This document shows positions 13,101-25,473 of a stretch of 64,000 nucleotides of DNA, in pieces. This stretch comes from Diprion similis (taxonomy: Eukaryota > Arthropoda > Insecta > Hymenoptera > Diprionidae), in NCBI RefSeq assembly GCF_021155765.1, contig NC_060110.1:8245501-8309500 (forward strand), written 5' to 3'. Positions within the stretch are counted from its first letter, which is position 1. The number at the start of each line of letters is the position of its first letter. The notes under the pieces are model-generated. The model was not told the DNA's origin, searched no databases, and worked only from the letters and a program-made list of their open reading frames with translations. Made by a program: the position numbers and the translations under genes.

Positions 13101-16100
13101 GACCGAGCTTGAATTGCGAACGGGTTGATGACAGGTTAAAAGCCCGACGAATCGGTGTGTACCTGCACCAAAATTCGATGCTAATAATTCATAGCTTCTG
13201 TCGAATTTGACCGTTCATCAAATTATGTTCAATTGGAGCAGCAGTGGAATGAGCTGTAATAAAATATGCATCAATACACTCACTCCATATTGCGTGAAAC
13301 TAGATAAGAGTGTGCGTAGTTACAAAAAAGATTGAACACCAATGCACATTTGGGAACGTGCATGCTATATAATATTTTGCACATTTTCGGTAGATTAGAT
13401 TGAATTAGAAATGGATAACTCATTCGATATTGAAGAATACACGGGCGGAAATTCCCAGAACTCATTACTCGTTATCTGCATATCTCAAATCATAGACAGA
13501 CGAACTGCATAATTTGCGCTAGCGCTTTATTGCAAATTTTTGTTACACCTATGAGATTGAAAAGAACGGAAAGAGATCTCGTACGCTTCTGTGCTGATAA
13601 ATATAACTGTCGGAGGAGTATTTAGTTATCGTGTTTTGATGTCGCATAAAGCTTGAGTTCTTCATTTCGCCGCATTCTTGACGCACACAGTGTGTTTGTC
13701 GACTTTGTCGGATGCAAGGCTTGCGATTTATGTGCACCCCTCGTCCCATGACTGTGCACATTTATACGTTTATGGTTTCCCATCGGGGATATGGGTCCGG
13801 TGAAAAAACGTTGCTGACTTGCATTTGGATCAGGAAATTGGACACGATTTGACTTACGAGACCCGGATTCGACCTCTTCGATCCACCCGCATTTGCCGAT
13901 ATACTTTGAGATAAGCTGAAAAAGAAATAAAAATTACGATGTCGATGCTTCGAGACGATCAAGAGATAATACTCAATCGCTGATTCGAACGATGATAATT
14001 GATCATCGCTTCCTTCCGATCTTCCTCTATGTAAGGCTTCAGTGCACGATACTGAAAAATTGGTCCCACGCGCGGTTTAAATTAGGTAGTGATGGTACCG
14101 GGTATCGCGGTTGTCGTGTACTTTGTTCAACTCGTGCCTTGAATACTGTGGCTCTCCCAAGTCGACCATAAAATCGAATAGTGTCTTACGGTCGGAGATG
14201 TGAAATAACCGTTCGAGCTGACGCGTAGAATTTTATCACAACTGAAGTATTCTCCTTCAACGGAGTGTAAATTTCACCTTAACGTGCTCAGAATCACGCT
14301 CCCGCATTGATGGAACATCGTGCAACATATCCATGTGCTTTCATTGCAGAAAAATTTAAAAAAACGAGAAGCAGTAGTTGCATCCTTATTCCACGAACAT
14401 CGACATCGACATCGATATTTTTTCATTCAATATCGGTCCAGTCGTTGCGGCGAGGTATATATATATAGGAATTCGACGGTTGAAGTAGGCACGGATTTGG
14501 AGAATCAAAGTTTTATGTTGGTGTCCAGTAGATCTTCTTACAGAGCGCTCTTGGTTCTCATACAGGAATAAATGATGAATCTAAACGATTGCCTAGTTGC
14601 GTAATGTGACTTGAAAGAAAATTGGTGTGATTGCATTGACCTTGTGATTTATCGATTGAAGTATCGTTGAAATGGAACTCTTGGACTTTTATAGAACGAA
14701 AAGTAACCAGCGGTGGATGAAACTACGAACCACGGTTCAGCTGTCATCGGCAATATCAACAATTCAAAAGAAGCCTCCATTGAAGCGTGAGGATTCATTC
14801 CTGAAGCGATTTTCCACCCGACAAATACCGGAAAGTCAGGAAACCTTGGACACTGCTGAAGGCGAAGGCGATGCAACGGACGACAAGGATTCAGGTGTTC
14901 GTAGAAGACGTCCGCGGAGGACGCAACGTCCGCCAAAAACTGTCGTGAACCCAGACGAAAACTTCTATTATTACTGGTTGATGCTTTTGTCAACCTGCGT
15001 TCTATATAATTTATGGACACTTATAGTGAGACAAAGTTTACCTGAACTCCAAGCCTTGGCACCGGCTGCTTGGCTGGCATGTGACGGATTTACCGATGTG
15101 GTTTTTTTTCTCGACGTTGGTGTACAGTTCCGCACCGGCTACCTTGAGCAAGGACTGATGGTGTACAACAGTAAAAAATTAGCTGGACACTACTTCAAGT
15201 CGAAATCGTTCATATTGGATTTACTCGCGTTGCTGCCGTTGGACCTTTTGCAAGTGAATCTCGGCAGTAACCCGTTGTTAAGGTTTCCTAGATTTTTGAA
15301 AGTTTATCGAGTCTACGACTATTATTACATGGTGGAATCGCGAACAGTATACCCCAACTTCTGGAGAGTCTTAAATCTAATTCATATTCTTTTAATACTC
15401 GCTCATTGGTTTGGATGTTTTTATTATTTACTAAGCGAAGCTGAAGGCTTCCAAGGAGACTGGGTGTATCCGTATAGGCCAGGAGAATACGCCACTCTGA
15501 CCAGAAAATATTTGGGCTCCCTTTACTGGTCCACCCTAACGTTGACTACCATCGGTGACTTGCCTACGCCAGAAACTAACGCCGAGTGAGTGATTTTTAC
15601 TTATAACTATATTCACTTTTGTTTTCACCATATAGATTCCTCCTCGCTTGGAATTAACTGTATCTTATCATCCAACATTGAGAGATAATGGAATGGCCGT
15701 GATCGTGTTTGCTCGAAATATATATATATATCACATCCCAAATGGTGGGATGGTGGCAGTTTCCAACGTGCCCATGTTTGAATTTCCAATTGGGCAATAA
15801 TTTCTCCGAAATTTTACGGCTGCCACGGTTTTCCATTACCTCTTACATTTTTCATAGCAAACTAGTGCCTAGGAATTAGAATGGTGAGTGGCGTGTTGTT
15901 GTGTTGGCAGAGTCATGGCGGGCGGCAATCCCCGGAGCCTCGCTCGACGTGGCCGACTGTCCCGGCTTCTGCAGTTCAAGCATAATGGAGGGTATCTGTA
16001 TCGTTCCCCAAATATATAAAACAACCTTTTTTCACAAAACGTTGAAGAAGAATATTTAGTCTAAAAGAATCTTGAGCACCAGTATTCATAGTCACATATA

Positions 16101-19100
16101 GTTTCGTTGAAGACTCACTTGTGAGAACGGTCATGATTCAACGATCATGAAACAATTTCGAAGGATCAGATACATAACATGCCCATACCATGAACATCGG
16201 ATAGTTGGTATATAAACGCTTTTACTCGACTCATTAAGTACAGGGAAGAGATGGTTAAACCTCACTGCGTCAAGGCAAATTGTCAGGATCTCACTGTGAG
16301 GTAATCTCATTACGTTGGCATAATTAATTCACCGTAGAATCGCGTATTTACCCTAGAATTGCATAAGACATCCTGCTAAGAACGAACGGTACTACACCTA
16401 CAGGTACGCTAGGAGACTACTTTCAGTAATTGCTTATGTAAATTTCGATCCCAATTTCATATTCACGAGACAATCCACAAGCTCTGCTTCGTACACCTCA
16501 TAATTGGTACCGCAGTCTACGCATCGGGTCTTCCACGGGACGTAAAATCTTTAATTCAAACCTTTTTTCGCTGACCAGTACCTCAAATAGTGCGTATAAC
16601 CAAGTAGGCATAAATTTTGGACCAAGGTTGATGGCACTTTCGAAATTCGTGAACACAGTGCTTCCTTCATTTGTTTAACTCAAGCAATCCGTCTTTTTGG
16701 GACTGTTGTCGTAACTAAAAGAATTATTTTTAATGTAGAAAATTCGGTCAACCGTATATACCATGACTATGAATACTGGTATACCTATTTGAAAGAGCAC
16801 ACGGTAACATGACAAAAGAGTCGAGGAAAATTAAAAAAAAACGAGAGCAAAAAGCAGGCAAGTAATAAGGGAATAAGAATGAAGTGAACAGTGCAAGTCT
16901 AAGAAAGATAGTGGAAAAAATGATGTTAAAGAAGAGGTGAAGAAAGGCTCCGGCGGGGGCCGCTCGCCATAACGCAGCAACTTTACCTACTCAACTGATT
17001 GATTCTCCCACTGGTTCGCAGGTACGTCTTCACCATTGTCAGCTACCTCATCGGAGTGTTCATATTCGCTACCATCGTCGGGCAAGTTGGCAACGTAATA
17101 ACGAACAGAAACGCCAATCGTTTGGAATTTGAAAGGTTACTGGACGGTGCCAAGACTTATATGAGGCACCACAAGGTTCCCGGAGGCATGAAAAGAAGAG
17201 TGTTAAGATGGTACGATTACAGTTGGTCACGCGGAAGAATTCAAGGCGGAGGTGACATCAACACGGCACTAGGATTGCTACCAGATAAATTAAAGACTGA
17301 GCTCGCGTTGCACGTCAATTTATCCGTCCTAAAAAAAGTTACCATTTTTCAGGTGAGCTCACGACAAAAAAAAAAAAAAAAAAATACACCAACAACTTGT
17401 ATCGCTCTAAAAATTTAAACTTCATTCTTGAAATCAGTCTTCTCTGTTAGCTGAGAAGTTTTATTCTGAAATCCTGAAAATTCAACCGAAAGAATTTTTT
17501 GAGGGACAGTATCTCCGGGTTCCTAAATGATCATTAAATTTCAATTTCTCAGCTGTTCAGGGTAGTTATATATTATTTATAATAATTGCAACTGTTTGGT
17601 CGTGTTCTTATATTATCTGATACAATATTATAATAATATGCTCAATGTGTAAAAAACACAGACGGCTGACGAATTGCGAATTTAGTATGTGACCGAAAAT
17701 CGCCGAAGAGTGTTCCAATATAATGGTCATTTAGGAACCTGAAAATGATCATCAGCGTACGAGTAAGACTTATTTCGAAAATTACATTTTTTCTTTACGA
17801 CCTATTATTCATTTTCACCTGTAATATTAGATCGTCTACATTTGGCCGTACTGTGATTGATACTCCGAATATCGCTTGTTCATCTATTTCATGGAATACG
17901 GTATACCCATAGAATACATCCTCCCGATGAAATGTATATATTGCATAAATTTAACTAGGTGTTCACTAAGGTGTAATAATTGATTGATTGAGGAAGCTGC
18001 TGCATAATTGGTTTGACCCACTCTATCCGAACTAGTTGTTGATAAACAAATATAACCATCGCGAATATCGGTTCACGTTCCCATTTACATGCAGTTCAGC
18101 GAATGACGTGCCGTAATTATGTTTTCGAACACAAAGACATTATAATTCCGGACGTCATTTGCAAAGCAAATTAGGTTCCACGTAAACTCAAAGATGCATT
18201 GAATCACACGCAGTATATATATATTAAAAGTCATAAATAAAATGACCGTAGTGTAAAGTGTTCAACTGTCTACTTGTACCCAATCCTCGGAAAAAATACT
18301 TTTCGAAATTTTCTCTGTATCGATTTATGCAATAACGTTTTAGTGTCTGTGCAATTGTTTGAAAACAATTTTACTTCAATATACATAGTCAACGTTTCAA
18401 GAATAACAAAATTCTCAAATTTTAATTTTAGGAGTGCCAACCAGAATTTCTTCACGATTTAGTTCTTAAAATGAAGGCGTACATCTTCACCCCCGGGGAC
18501 TCGATATGCCGGAAAGGTGAAGTTGCTAGAGAAATGTTTATAATAGCCGATGGGATTTTGGAGGTGATCAGTGAAACTGGAAGGGTTTTGACCACTATGA
18601 AAGCAGGCGACTTTTTCGGGGAAATCGGTATTCTGAATTTGGATGGACTAAATAAGTAAGTTCCTAATTCCTCTTATTCATATACATATATTCCTTTAAT
18701 CCAAGATTTCGAAAATTTTGTTAAACGACGACCAAAAGTTATACGAGCATTATTAACAACCAAGTCAGACGTCATGTAAGCATCACATCATTTCTCTCGT
18801 TGTGGAAATTGCTAAACTTCACAAATGTCGACGTTGATAATAGAGTATTCAGATGAATGGAAACTCATTTTCCTCGTTCCAATTGTTTCAAAATAATACA
18901 ACAAATTTCCGGCTCCGGAATGATAATTTATTTCATTCCTTGCAAAAGTAAAATTTGTTTCTTATTGTATATTGTTTAGGCGTACGGCGGACGTGAGATC
19001 AGTTGGTTACTCAGAATTATTCAGCCTTTCTCGGGAGGATGTTTTGGGGGCGATGAAGGATTACCCAGAGGCTCAAGAAATTTTACAAAATTTGGGCCGA

Positions 19101-22100
19101 AAACGTCTTATGGAGGCTCAAAGAGTGGCTAGATCCGTCAGGCAACCGACGTCTCCGGGACACGACTCGTCCGACAATAGCACCGGGAAACGAATCGTTG
19201 ACAAGCTGAGGAGCGACGTTAAGGGTCTTAAAAACGTCCTCCGCAAAAGCAGGCGAAACACCAGACCCGAGGAGAGCCTGGAATTGCAACCGTTGGCGCC
19301 AAAAGCACCGATGCTGCGACGTCAAACAAAAGTCGACCCGGACGCGCACGAAGTATCGGCAGCAAGTAACGCCGAACCGCCGATATCGCCGATCGGCGCA
19401 GGGCTGCCACTCTTGTCGAGGTTGAGGCTTCTGAAGGAAAAACAAGAGCGGGAAGAGAAGAAAAATGTAGTCGAAATTCAAAGCGCCACCGTCGAGCCGC
19501 AGACGACACAAATTCCCGAAGTTCAAAATCCGACGAATCAGAACTTGCCGTTGCTGCAGAGGATACTTCTGTTGAAGGCTAAAAATGATCAGGAAACGAC
19601 GTCGGACAAAGAAGGACCCGGGAAAGAACCTCTTCTTCCAAAAAATTCTATACCGGAAGAAACGGTTGAGATGGAACAGAACCAGGAGGTAATCCAAACT
19701 GCCGTTGCGGAATCGTCCGCGATATCGCCGACTGCCTCGACGGCCAGCGGTTGCAGTATAGGTGGCAAAAAACCGTGGAATATGCTGAAAGATGCATCTT
19801 TGAAAACTCGAGAGCCCAAGAGGAATCACTCTCCGCAAACTAGTCCGCCGGTTCGAAGGTTACGGGTGAAACGAAGCTTGTTGCACATTCGACAGCAGAC
19901 TAAGATGTACGCTTCGGTCGATGACTTATCCCCCGAATATTGCGGATTACCCTTTGTCAAGAAGTTGAAAATTTTGAACGAACGACAGAAGTTGGCGGAA
20001 CTCGAAAAAGCGGTCAGAAGTTCGAGCTTGGATTGCACGGAGCCGACGGATATTGAGTTCGATAGTAATCTCACCAGAAGTCACTCAGAGGCTTGTGCCA
20101 TCGAGTACGCAAGGAAACTGGCGAAATTAAATCAGGTGAGATATTTATAATCTTACGACGAAATCGCGATACTACATCAAGTCTAATCGATTGCATTTTA
20201 GTTAAGTAAAATCATGATTATAGCCATACGGAAATACTGCATGTATTTATGTGACAATTAATGACATTTTATCGATGACCGATCACATTTTTTATTCGAT
20301 TTAAAAACTGTACAGGTTGTTCCAATTTTAAATATTATACGAACGAACATTTGTAGTAATAATGATTTCGGAAGAAAATCTTTACAATAAAATTTCAGAG
20401 TTCTATGTTTTTTGGTCAAATCTATGAAAAGTTCATGAAAAAGTAAACTAAATATTGAAGGGTGACAAGAGGGAAATATCATGGTTTCGTGGGCCAATTT
20501 GTGAAATGTGTCATTTTTTAGATTTTGTCAGTAACGTCTGATTTTCGATATCGACGGAACACGTATTTTGTATATGAGCAGTTAATAGTGATTTGAAAGA
20601 TGAATTAAAAGAATCAAAAATGATTCTTTTTCTCATAATTATTGTATTGGAAATTTTGTATTATTACTTTTTTTCTCTTATCTTAACTTTCTTACTTATT
20701 CATTATTGAAAGTTTTGTGACGATATAAGACCAAATCAAAATTATAAAGAATATTTTACCGTTTTAAAGTCGCCAATTTTGTAAACGCAAGACAACTTTT
20801 CAGTGAGGATGAAAAATAAGTTGTACGCACAGCAGCAAAGCAAAAAACTTCAAAGAAAATTCCAAAAAATTCCCAATATCAATACGTTTTTCAAGTTTTT
20901 GAATTCATCTTTAATCTCGTCATCAGCTGCTCATATCCGAAAATACGTGCTCCCTATCTAAAATTAGACGTTTTTTACAAAATCTCAAGAATGTTACACT
21001 CTATACATCGACCCATATCAAAATCATATTTTCCCTTCGAAACCCAACAAGTTTTGTGCAAGACTGAAATATTCGCCTGAGGCGATTAAAACTGACCACT
21101 TTGACGGATAGAAATAATCCTTACGTGAGCATCAATTGCAGTTCTAAAACAAAAAATCAGTGTCCCTTTAAAAATTTGATACTGCCATTTTGTGGTTACT
21201 TTAAAATCGTGCAACTTTTATTGAAATGATTCTCTCGAATAATTATTAGTCACGGTAATATTTGAAATTTCTGTGTTAAAATAGAACTGTTCCAACAAGT
21301 GATAAAATAATACCGTTTCAATCAGCTGACGATAAAAACTGTTTTGTAGGATCAGGCAATCACTTTCCAAAATCAGCTTTCACCCGAGAATGAAACTTTA
21401 GAACGGCGGAATCTGAAAAGCATACTTAAAAAACTGTCAGCCGAAAGTAGGACAGGAAGCTCGGAAACTTCGACCACGAATATACCAGACAAAAAAACGG
21501 CTACCGCCGAGTTACGGAAGTTAATGCGGGCACCAACGATCGAAGGCTACGCTGCGAGGCATTCCAAGCTTTCAAAAAGCGTTACCTTTAATAAATATAC
21601 TCTGCAGAGCCCGCCGTCCGAGCAACCAAATAACACGGCTATCGGGGATCATCAAAATCAGCCTCTTCCGCAAGAACGGCAAGAACCGAATCCACTGCCA
21701 CCGCCTCCTACTAGTAAGCTTAGCTTCCGTCCAATAAGCAGTGGCAACATTCTCCAAATAGTTTCAGGAGCACGGGAGGATGAATACCTCGGTGAACTAG
21801 TCTCCGGGATTCGCGAAGTGATTCAGGCCCGATTAGTGAGTATCTGTCATGGATATACACGCTTTTCGCATGTCTCATCGATTCGTTTGGCACGCCCAGA
21901 TATTTTATGCCTTTCGTTCTGTACGAAAAAAAAAAGAAAGAAAGAAAAACATATTCCATGCTTAGTGTGCGATGACTGTATATGTTTACAAACGTCATTG
22001 GTGCAGGACAAGAATTCTGTAAACGATATCTAATGTTTCCATAGTCGATACAGCTCCTTGTACACATGTAAAGGTTATATACTTGGCAAAAAACAGTCGT

Positions 22101-22898
22101 GAAATATTTTCCTCCCTCGTATATGTAATAAAATGTAATAAATGACGTCTGGGCTTCTTACCTTTTTGTCCAAAAAATATATCAAGGACACGATTTATAC
22201 GGTGAAATTCTGTTCTCTGCTAGTCTCTTTATCCTTGCGATACACTACGGTGGAAGCGATTTTCGTGATAGTAGATGAACAAAAAATATTTCTTATCGAT
22301 CCTAACTCTATATGACATTGTGAAAATGTAATTATAATGCGTGTAATTAGAAAAAAAACGTACGAACATAGAATGCTTCTTCCGAATACTGAATATGAAA
22401 GATTGTCGAAATTTTACAATTTTAGGAAGACATCCAAAGTAAATTTGAACGTCAATTTACTTCATTGGAATCGGAGATTCGAAAACGAGACGAGATCATC
22501 TCCCAATTGCAGGCAAGAATTCAGGAGCTGGAGCAACGTGAAAATCCCCACATAGACGAATCTCGGGACAGTACGGAACCCGACACGTCTATGGAAGAAG
22601 ACGTAGCTGAGGATCATCCATTCATGCGAGACGGATCGGTGGACACGGTATTGACAGCCCAACCGGAAATGAGACGCGGATCGTCGATGGCGCCGACGCA
22701 TAACAGAAGATCATGGGAGGATCATTCGGAGGAGGAGACGTTAGAGTTGCAAGATTTGCCTAGATCGATCAGCCCGCAATCGTTGTGGAGGGACGACGTG
22801 GTAATAGACGTGGAATCGAGCAACGAACCTTCGAGTAATTCCGAAGACGAGAAGCAGGGTCAACATGGATCTGATCGTCATCAGACTGACGAGAATTA

Positions 22899-22930
<32 letters not shown>

Positions 22931-23043
22931 TTGACGTTGATGACGACGATGACGACGGGCATAATAATTGGGAGGTTGCAATGCTGGCTGAAGAATTGGA
23001 GGCCAGGCGGAGAAATAGCGAAGGATCTAGTCCAGGTTCCTAG
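7193..23043 (+). CDS. Cyclic nucleotide-gated cation channel, beta/CNGL type (5' end not found)
   Basis: Non-selective cation channel subunit opened by cAMP or cGMP at the plasma membrane. Supported exons: 7193-7425, 8643-8855, 14695-15585, 17022-17352, 18432-18655, 18980-20135, 21350-21835 and 22426-23043. All junctions are GT/AG and phase-consistent, giving about 1,383 residues. In that numbering an acidic Gly/Ser-rich head (1-78) and a basic stretch lead to the conserved SNQRWMKLRTT block. S1-S5 follow at about 239-395. The pore reads TLTTIGDLPTP (about 429-441), a beta-like filter rather than the TIGETPPP of alpha subunits. S6 is YVFTIVSYLIG, then the C-linker. The cyclic nucleotide-binding domain includes FGEIGILN and RTADVRS. 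The tail is long and low-complexity, with a final heptad-like helix (IQSKFERQFTSLESEI) and an Asp run. The first exon has no ATG and starts after a weak acceptor, so upstream exons are missing. CNGL orthology is strong; the outer exon limits are less certain. Confidence 0.9.
8643..8855 (+). other. Coding exon of the CNG channel in a GC-rich island
   Basis: Acceptor TTATTCGCAG precedes the exon and AG|GTACCG follows it. Entry and exit are both phase 2. The preceding exon (ending 7425) and the following one (starting 14695) are also phase 2, so 7425-to-14695 splicing stays open with or without this exon. The peptide is basic and Ser/Ala-rich and ends SQKWSNVRAVMTLYSSLRKI, then continues into RTKSNQRWMKLRTT of the next exon. 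A better-looking donor at 8843 (GTAAGA) would break the frame. The local GC content is clearly higher than in the flanking introns. Confidence 0.65.
8856..14694 (+). other. Long intron of the CNG channel gene
   Basis: About 5.8 kb between the 8643-8855 and 14695-15585 exons. I see no further exon that can be supported. An ATG-opened frame exists at 14672 just ahead of the 14695 acceptor; it could be an alternative start but is more simply intron read-through. The sequence is AT-rich with no recognised element. Confidence 0.5.
15911..15991 (+). other. Candidate 81-nt cassette exon in the channel's pore-S6 loop
   Basis: A GC-rich 81-nt segment inside an AT-rich intron. It is bounded by TTGGCAG before and GTATCTG after. 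It begins in the phase left by the 15585 donor and ends in the phase needed by the 17022 acceptor, so inclusion adds exactly 27 residues without disturbing the frame. The insert starts VMAGGNPRSLARRGR, continues SRLLQFKHNGG and is strongly basic. It would sit between the selectivity filter (TIGDLPTPETNAE) and S6 (YVFTIV). No transcript evidence is available here; it could also be an unused open segment. Confidence 0.45.
20136..21349 (+). other. Intron of the CNG channel gene
   Basis: 1.2-kb AT-rich intron between two tail exons, both junctions in phase 0. I see no additional exon or repeat in it. Confidence 0.6.
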
Positions 23044-25473
23044 CCCATTAATGAAATTCTAGAAGTATTGTATTATTACTCAAATACAACTGATTCCAGA
23101 GAACAGCCATGTCCTTCGATCAAACGGGGTAGTGCAGCTTTTTGTAATAACAATTATCCTTGTGTGAGTTGTAAGGATATACACAATTGTCGCGAGACCA
23201 TGCTCTGAGGATACAGCAAACAATCTGTAGGACTCTTGAAAATTTTCCTGTGACTGAATTTTTTTTCATAGATATACACGTGTAAAAGTACGTTATGGGT
23301 CAGAAACAAGATCGATTTTTGTTACCTAATTTATTGCTTTCACGTAAACTGAAGAAAATCGATATCCTTGTGAAGCAACTTTGTCATTTCCATAAGGAAT
23401 TCTATACGATTCATTATTTTATACCTAGAAATATTTTCGTATTCCATAATTATCTTCTCCCGAATGTAAGTAGTGGATTTACATGGTATAAAATATAATT
23501 TGAAATATTATGCGCCGTCGGTCAGAGCATTGATTTTTTTTTTTTTAAATATATTAAAATTTTTCAAAGACAAATATTACATTTAATTAGCAAAGTTTGC
23601 TAATCAGCCAGAAGCTAAATATGCAGAAAAGTGCCAGAAGTGTTGCCAAAAATATCTTACAATTCGGCTCAATTAGGATTTAAAGAAGGTAGATAGTTAT
23701 CATGTGATTAATATATTACTTAATTAATGAGCCAAAATTGTACCAGAATACTTACTTAATATCTATTATAATATTACCAATTTCATCTCACATTGAAAAA
23801 TGAAAAGAAATTTATAAATGTTGTATTATTTCTCGTGGATTTGCCTGCACGTGCATTCAATAAATTTCTTATTTTGGAAAAGCTGCACTACAAAAAACAT
23901 TTCGAGTACTACACGAACTAAATAGAATAATTTTAAATACAAGTATAAAATAGTTAAACCAAAGAAAAAGAAAATAAAATATATTATGTATACTGACCAG
24001 ACCAAGCTCAATATTTCTAGAGTCTTTACAAAACACACCTATTAAATAAATAACTATATTAAGTAAATTCATATAAAAATTAAAAAATAATAAAAAATTA
24101 AATTAAATAAATACAATGAAAAATTATCAAAAACTTGTACATACTAGCCTATTATTTATTTATTGATAAGCAAGAGAGAAAGGTTTAATGAACACAGAGT
24201 GCATTTTAGATGCTCATACATGTACCTCGATACAGATGAAAAGAATATACAATAAAATAAACATTGTTTTCAGAGGACCGGTTACTTCATTTTCCACGCA
24301 ACAAGATTGTGGGGTTTCAATGTACTACATCACCCGCCCGTCAACCCGGTTAATATAAAAATAATTTCCTATTTTCCACCATGACCCCCCTGAAAATTTT
24401 GTTCAGATTAAAAGAAAGGTTCTGTCAGAAGATGAGCGTTCTACGTTATGTGGAACTTTGAGTTACGTGAAACATCGCGCTCATTGATCAATCATTTGAT
24501 TTTTCACTTTCATACATTTTTTTAAATTTATGAATTATCGTGAATGAAAAAATCTTTTTATTGCTTACATCAAACAACCTAATGTAACGAAAGTTGAGCA
24601 AACTTTAATCAAACGTATTCAGGGGGATACTGTGTACAAAAGCAACAGAAGACTTCTTCTTTTTTCTTTATGGCTATCTCCCGTTAAGCAAATGTCAATG
24701 TACTATTTCATTGTTTTATTTCTTGCTCTTCAATCCTTATACATATTTACATTGATTTATTCTATATTTATCAATTCCTATCTTGGACGTTCTGTGTTCC
24801 TTAATAATCATCCCATACTAAGATGTTGTTATCTGAAACTGTGTTACATTATTATTTCTATTTAGTACTCTTTCAACGTGACTTTATGGACTATTGACGT
24901 AATTTATTTCAGAATTTATTACATGAGAAATGATTTAATAAAATAAGCAAAAACTAATCGCTACAGGAGACACCGCATCGTATTTCGAACTATTGTAAGA
25001 ACAGCAATACTAAAATGTGTCAAACGCCTTCTATAAACTTTCACCTATTGAATTTATTGCATAATATCAGTTTATTTAGAGGCTTTGGCTCATCAAGCAC
25101 CGCAATTCGCCGATACCCTGAAATCGCGGCTTCCTTTAACCAGGGATCGGACGGATTGCATGCGATGTATCCCGCTGGCGGGACTCCCAGTTAACACTTT
25201 TGTATTCCTGATGGAAATTCAATGCATGTGTCTGAGGATAAGTTGAATTCAAATGCATTCAACAATTCGATTATCGATAGGCTCGAGGGGCCAGTTTACG
25301 ATACCTCGATTGGAACGGGTAAGGTACATAACCTCACAATCATAATAATAACAAAAGCGACGCGACGTATTTTTATAATGAAAACCCGCGTTTTCGCACG
25401 TTTTGTGGCCAGATATATCAGTGCAATATGTGATGTGTAAGTGTTAGGAAAAAAAATTCGCTTATTCAAAATA
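23044..25473. other. Channel 3' flank and PTIP upstream region
   Basis: This follows the channel stop codon at 23041-23043. The sequence is very AT-rich. An AATAAA at 23859-23864 is one candidate polyadenylation signal, with others nearby. A short higher-GC patch at about 25080-25190, 0.3 kb before the PTIP start codon, may belong to the PTIP promoter. No gene is supported. Confidence 0.4.

Noticed and set aside
14672-14694. ATG at 14672 as the start of the channel protein
   Set aside because: The 14695 acceptor joins upstream exons in frame and places the conserved SNQRWMKL block correctly. The ATG stays possible only as an alternative start.
19083-19838. 251-codon open frame on the minus strand
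   Set aside because: It lies opposite a large, strongly supported channel exon. Its composition (Arg/Phe/Leu-rich) is what the complement of that exon gives, with no domain signature.
22741-22981. Minus-strand frames rich in Val or Arg
   Set aside because: They are the complement of the Asp-coding microsatellite in the channel's last exon.
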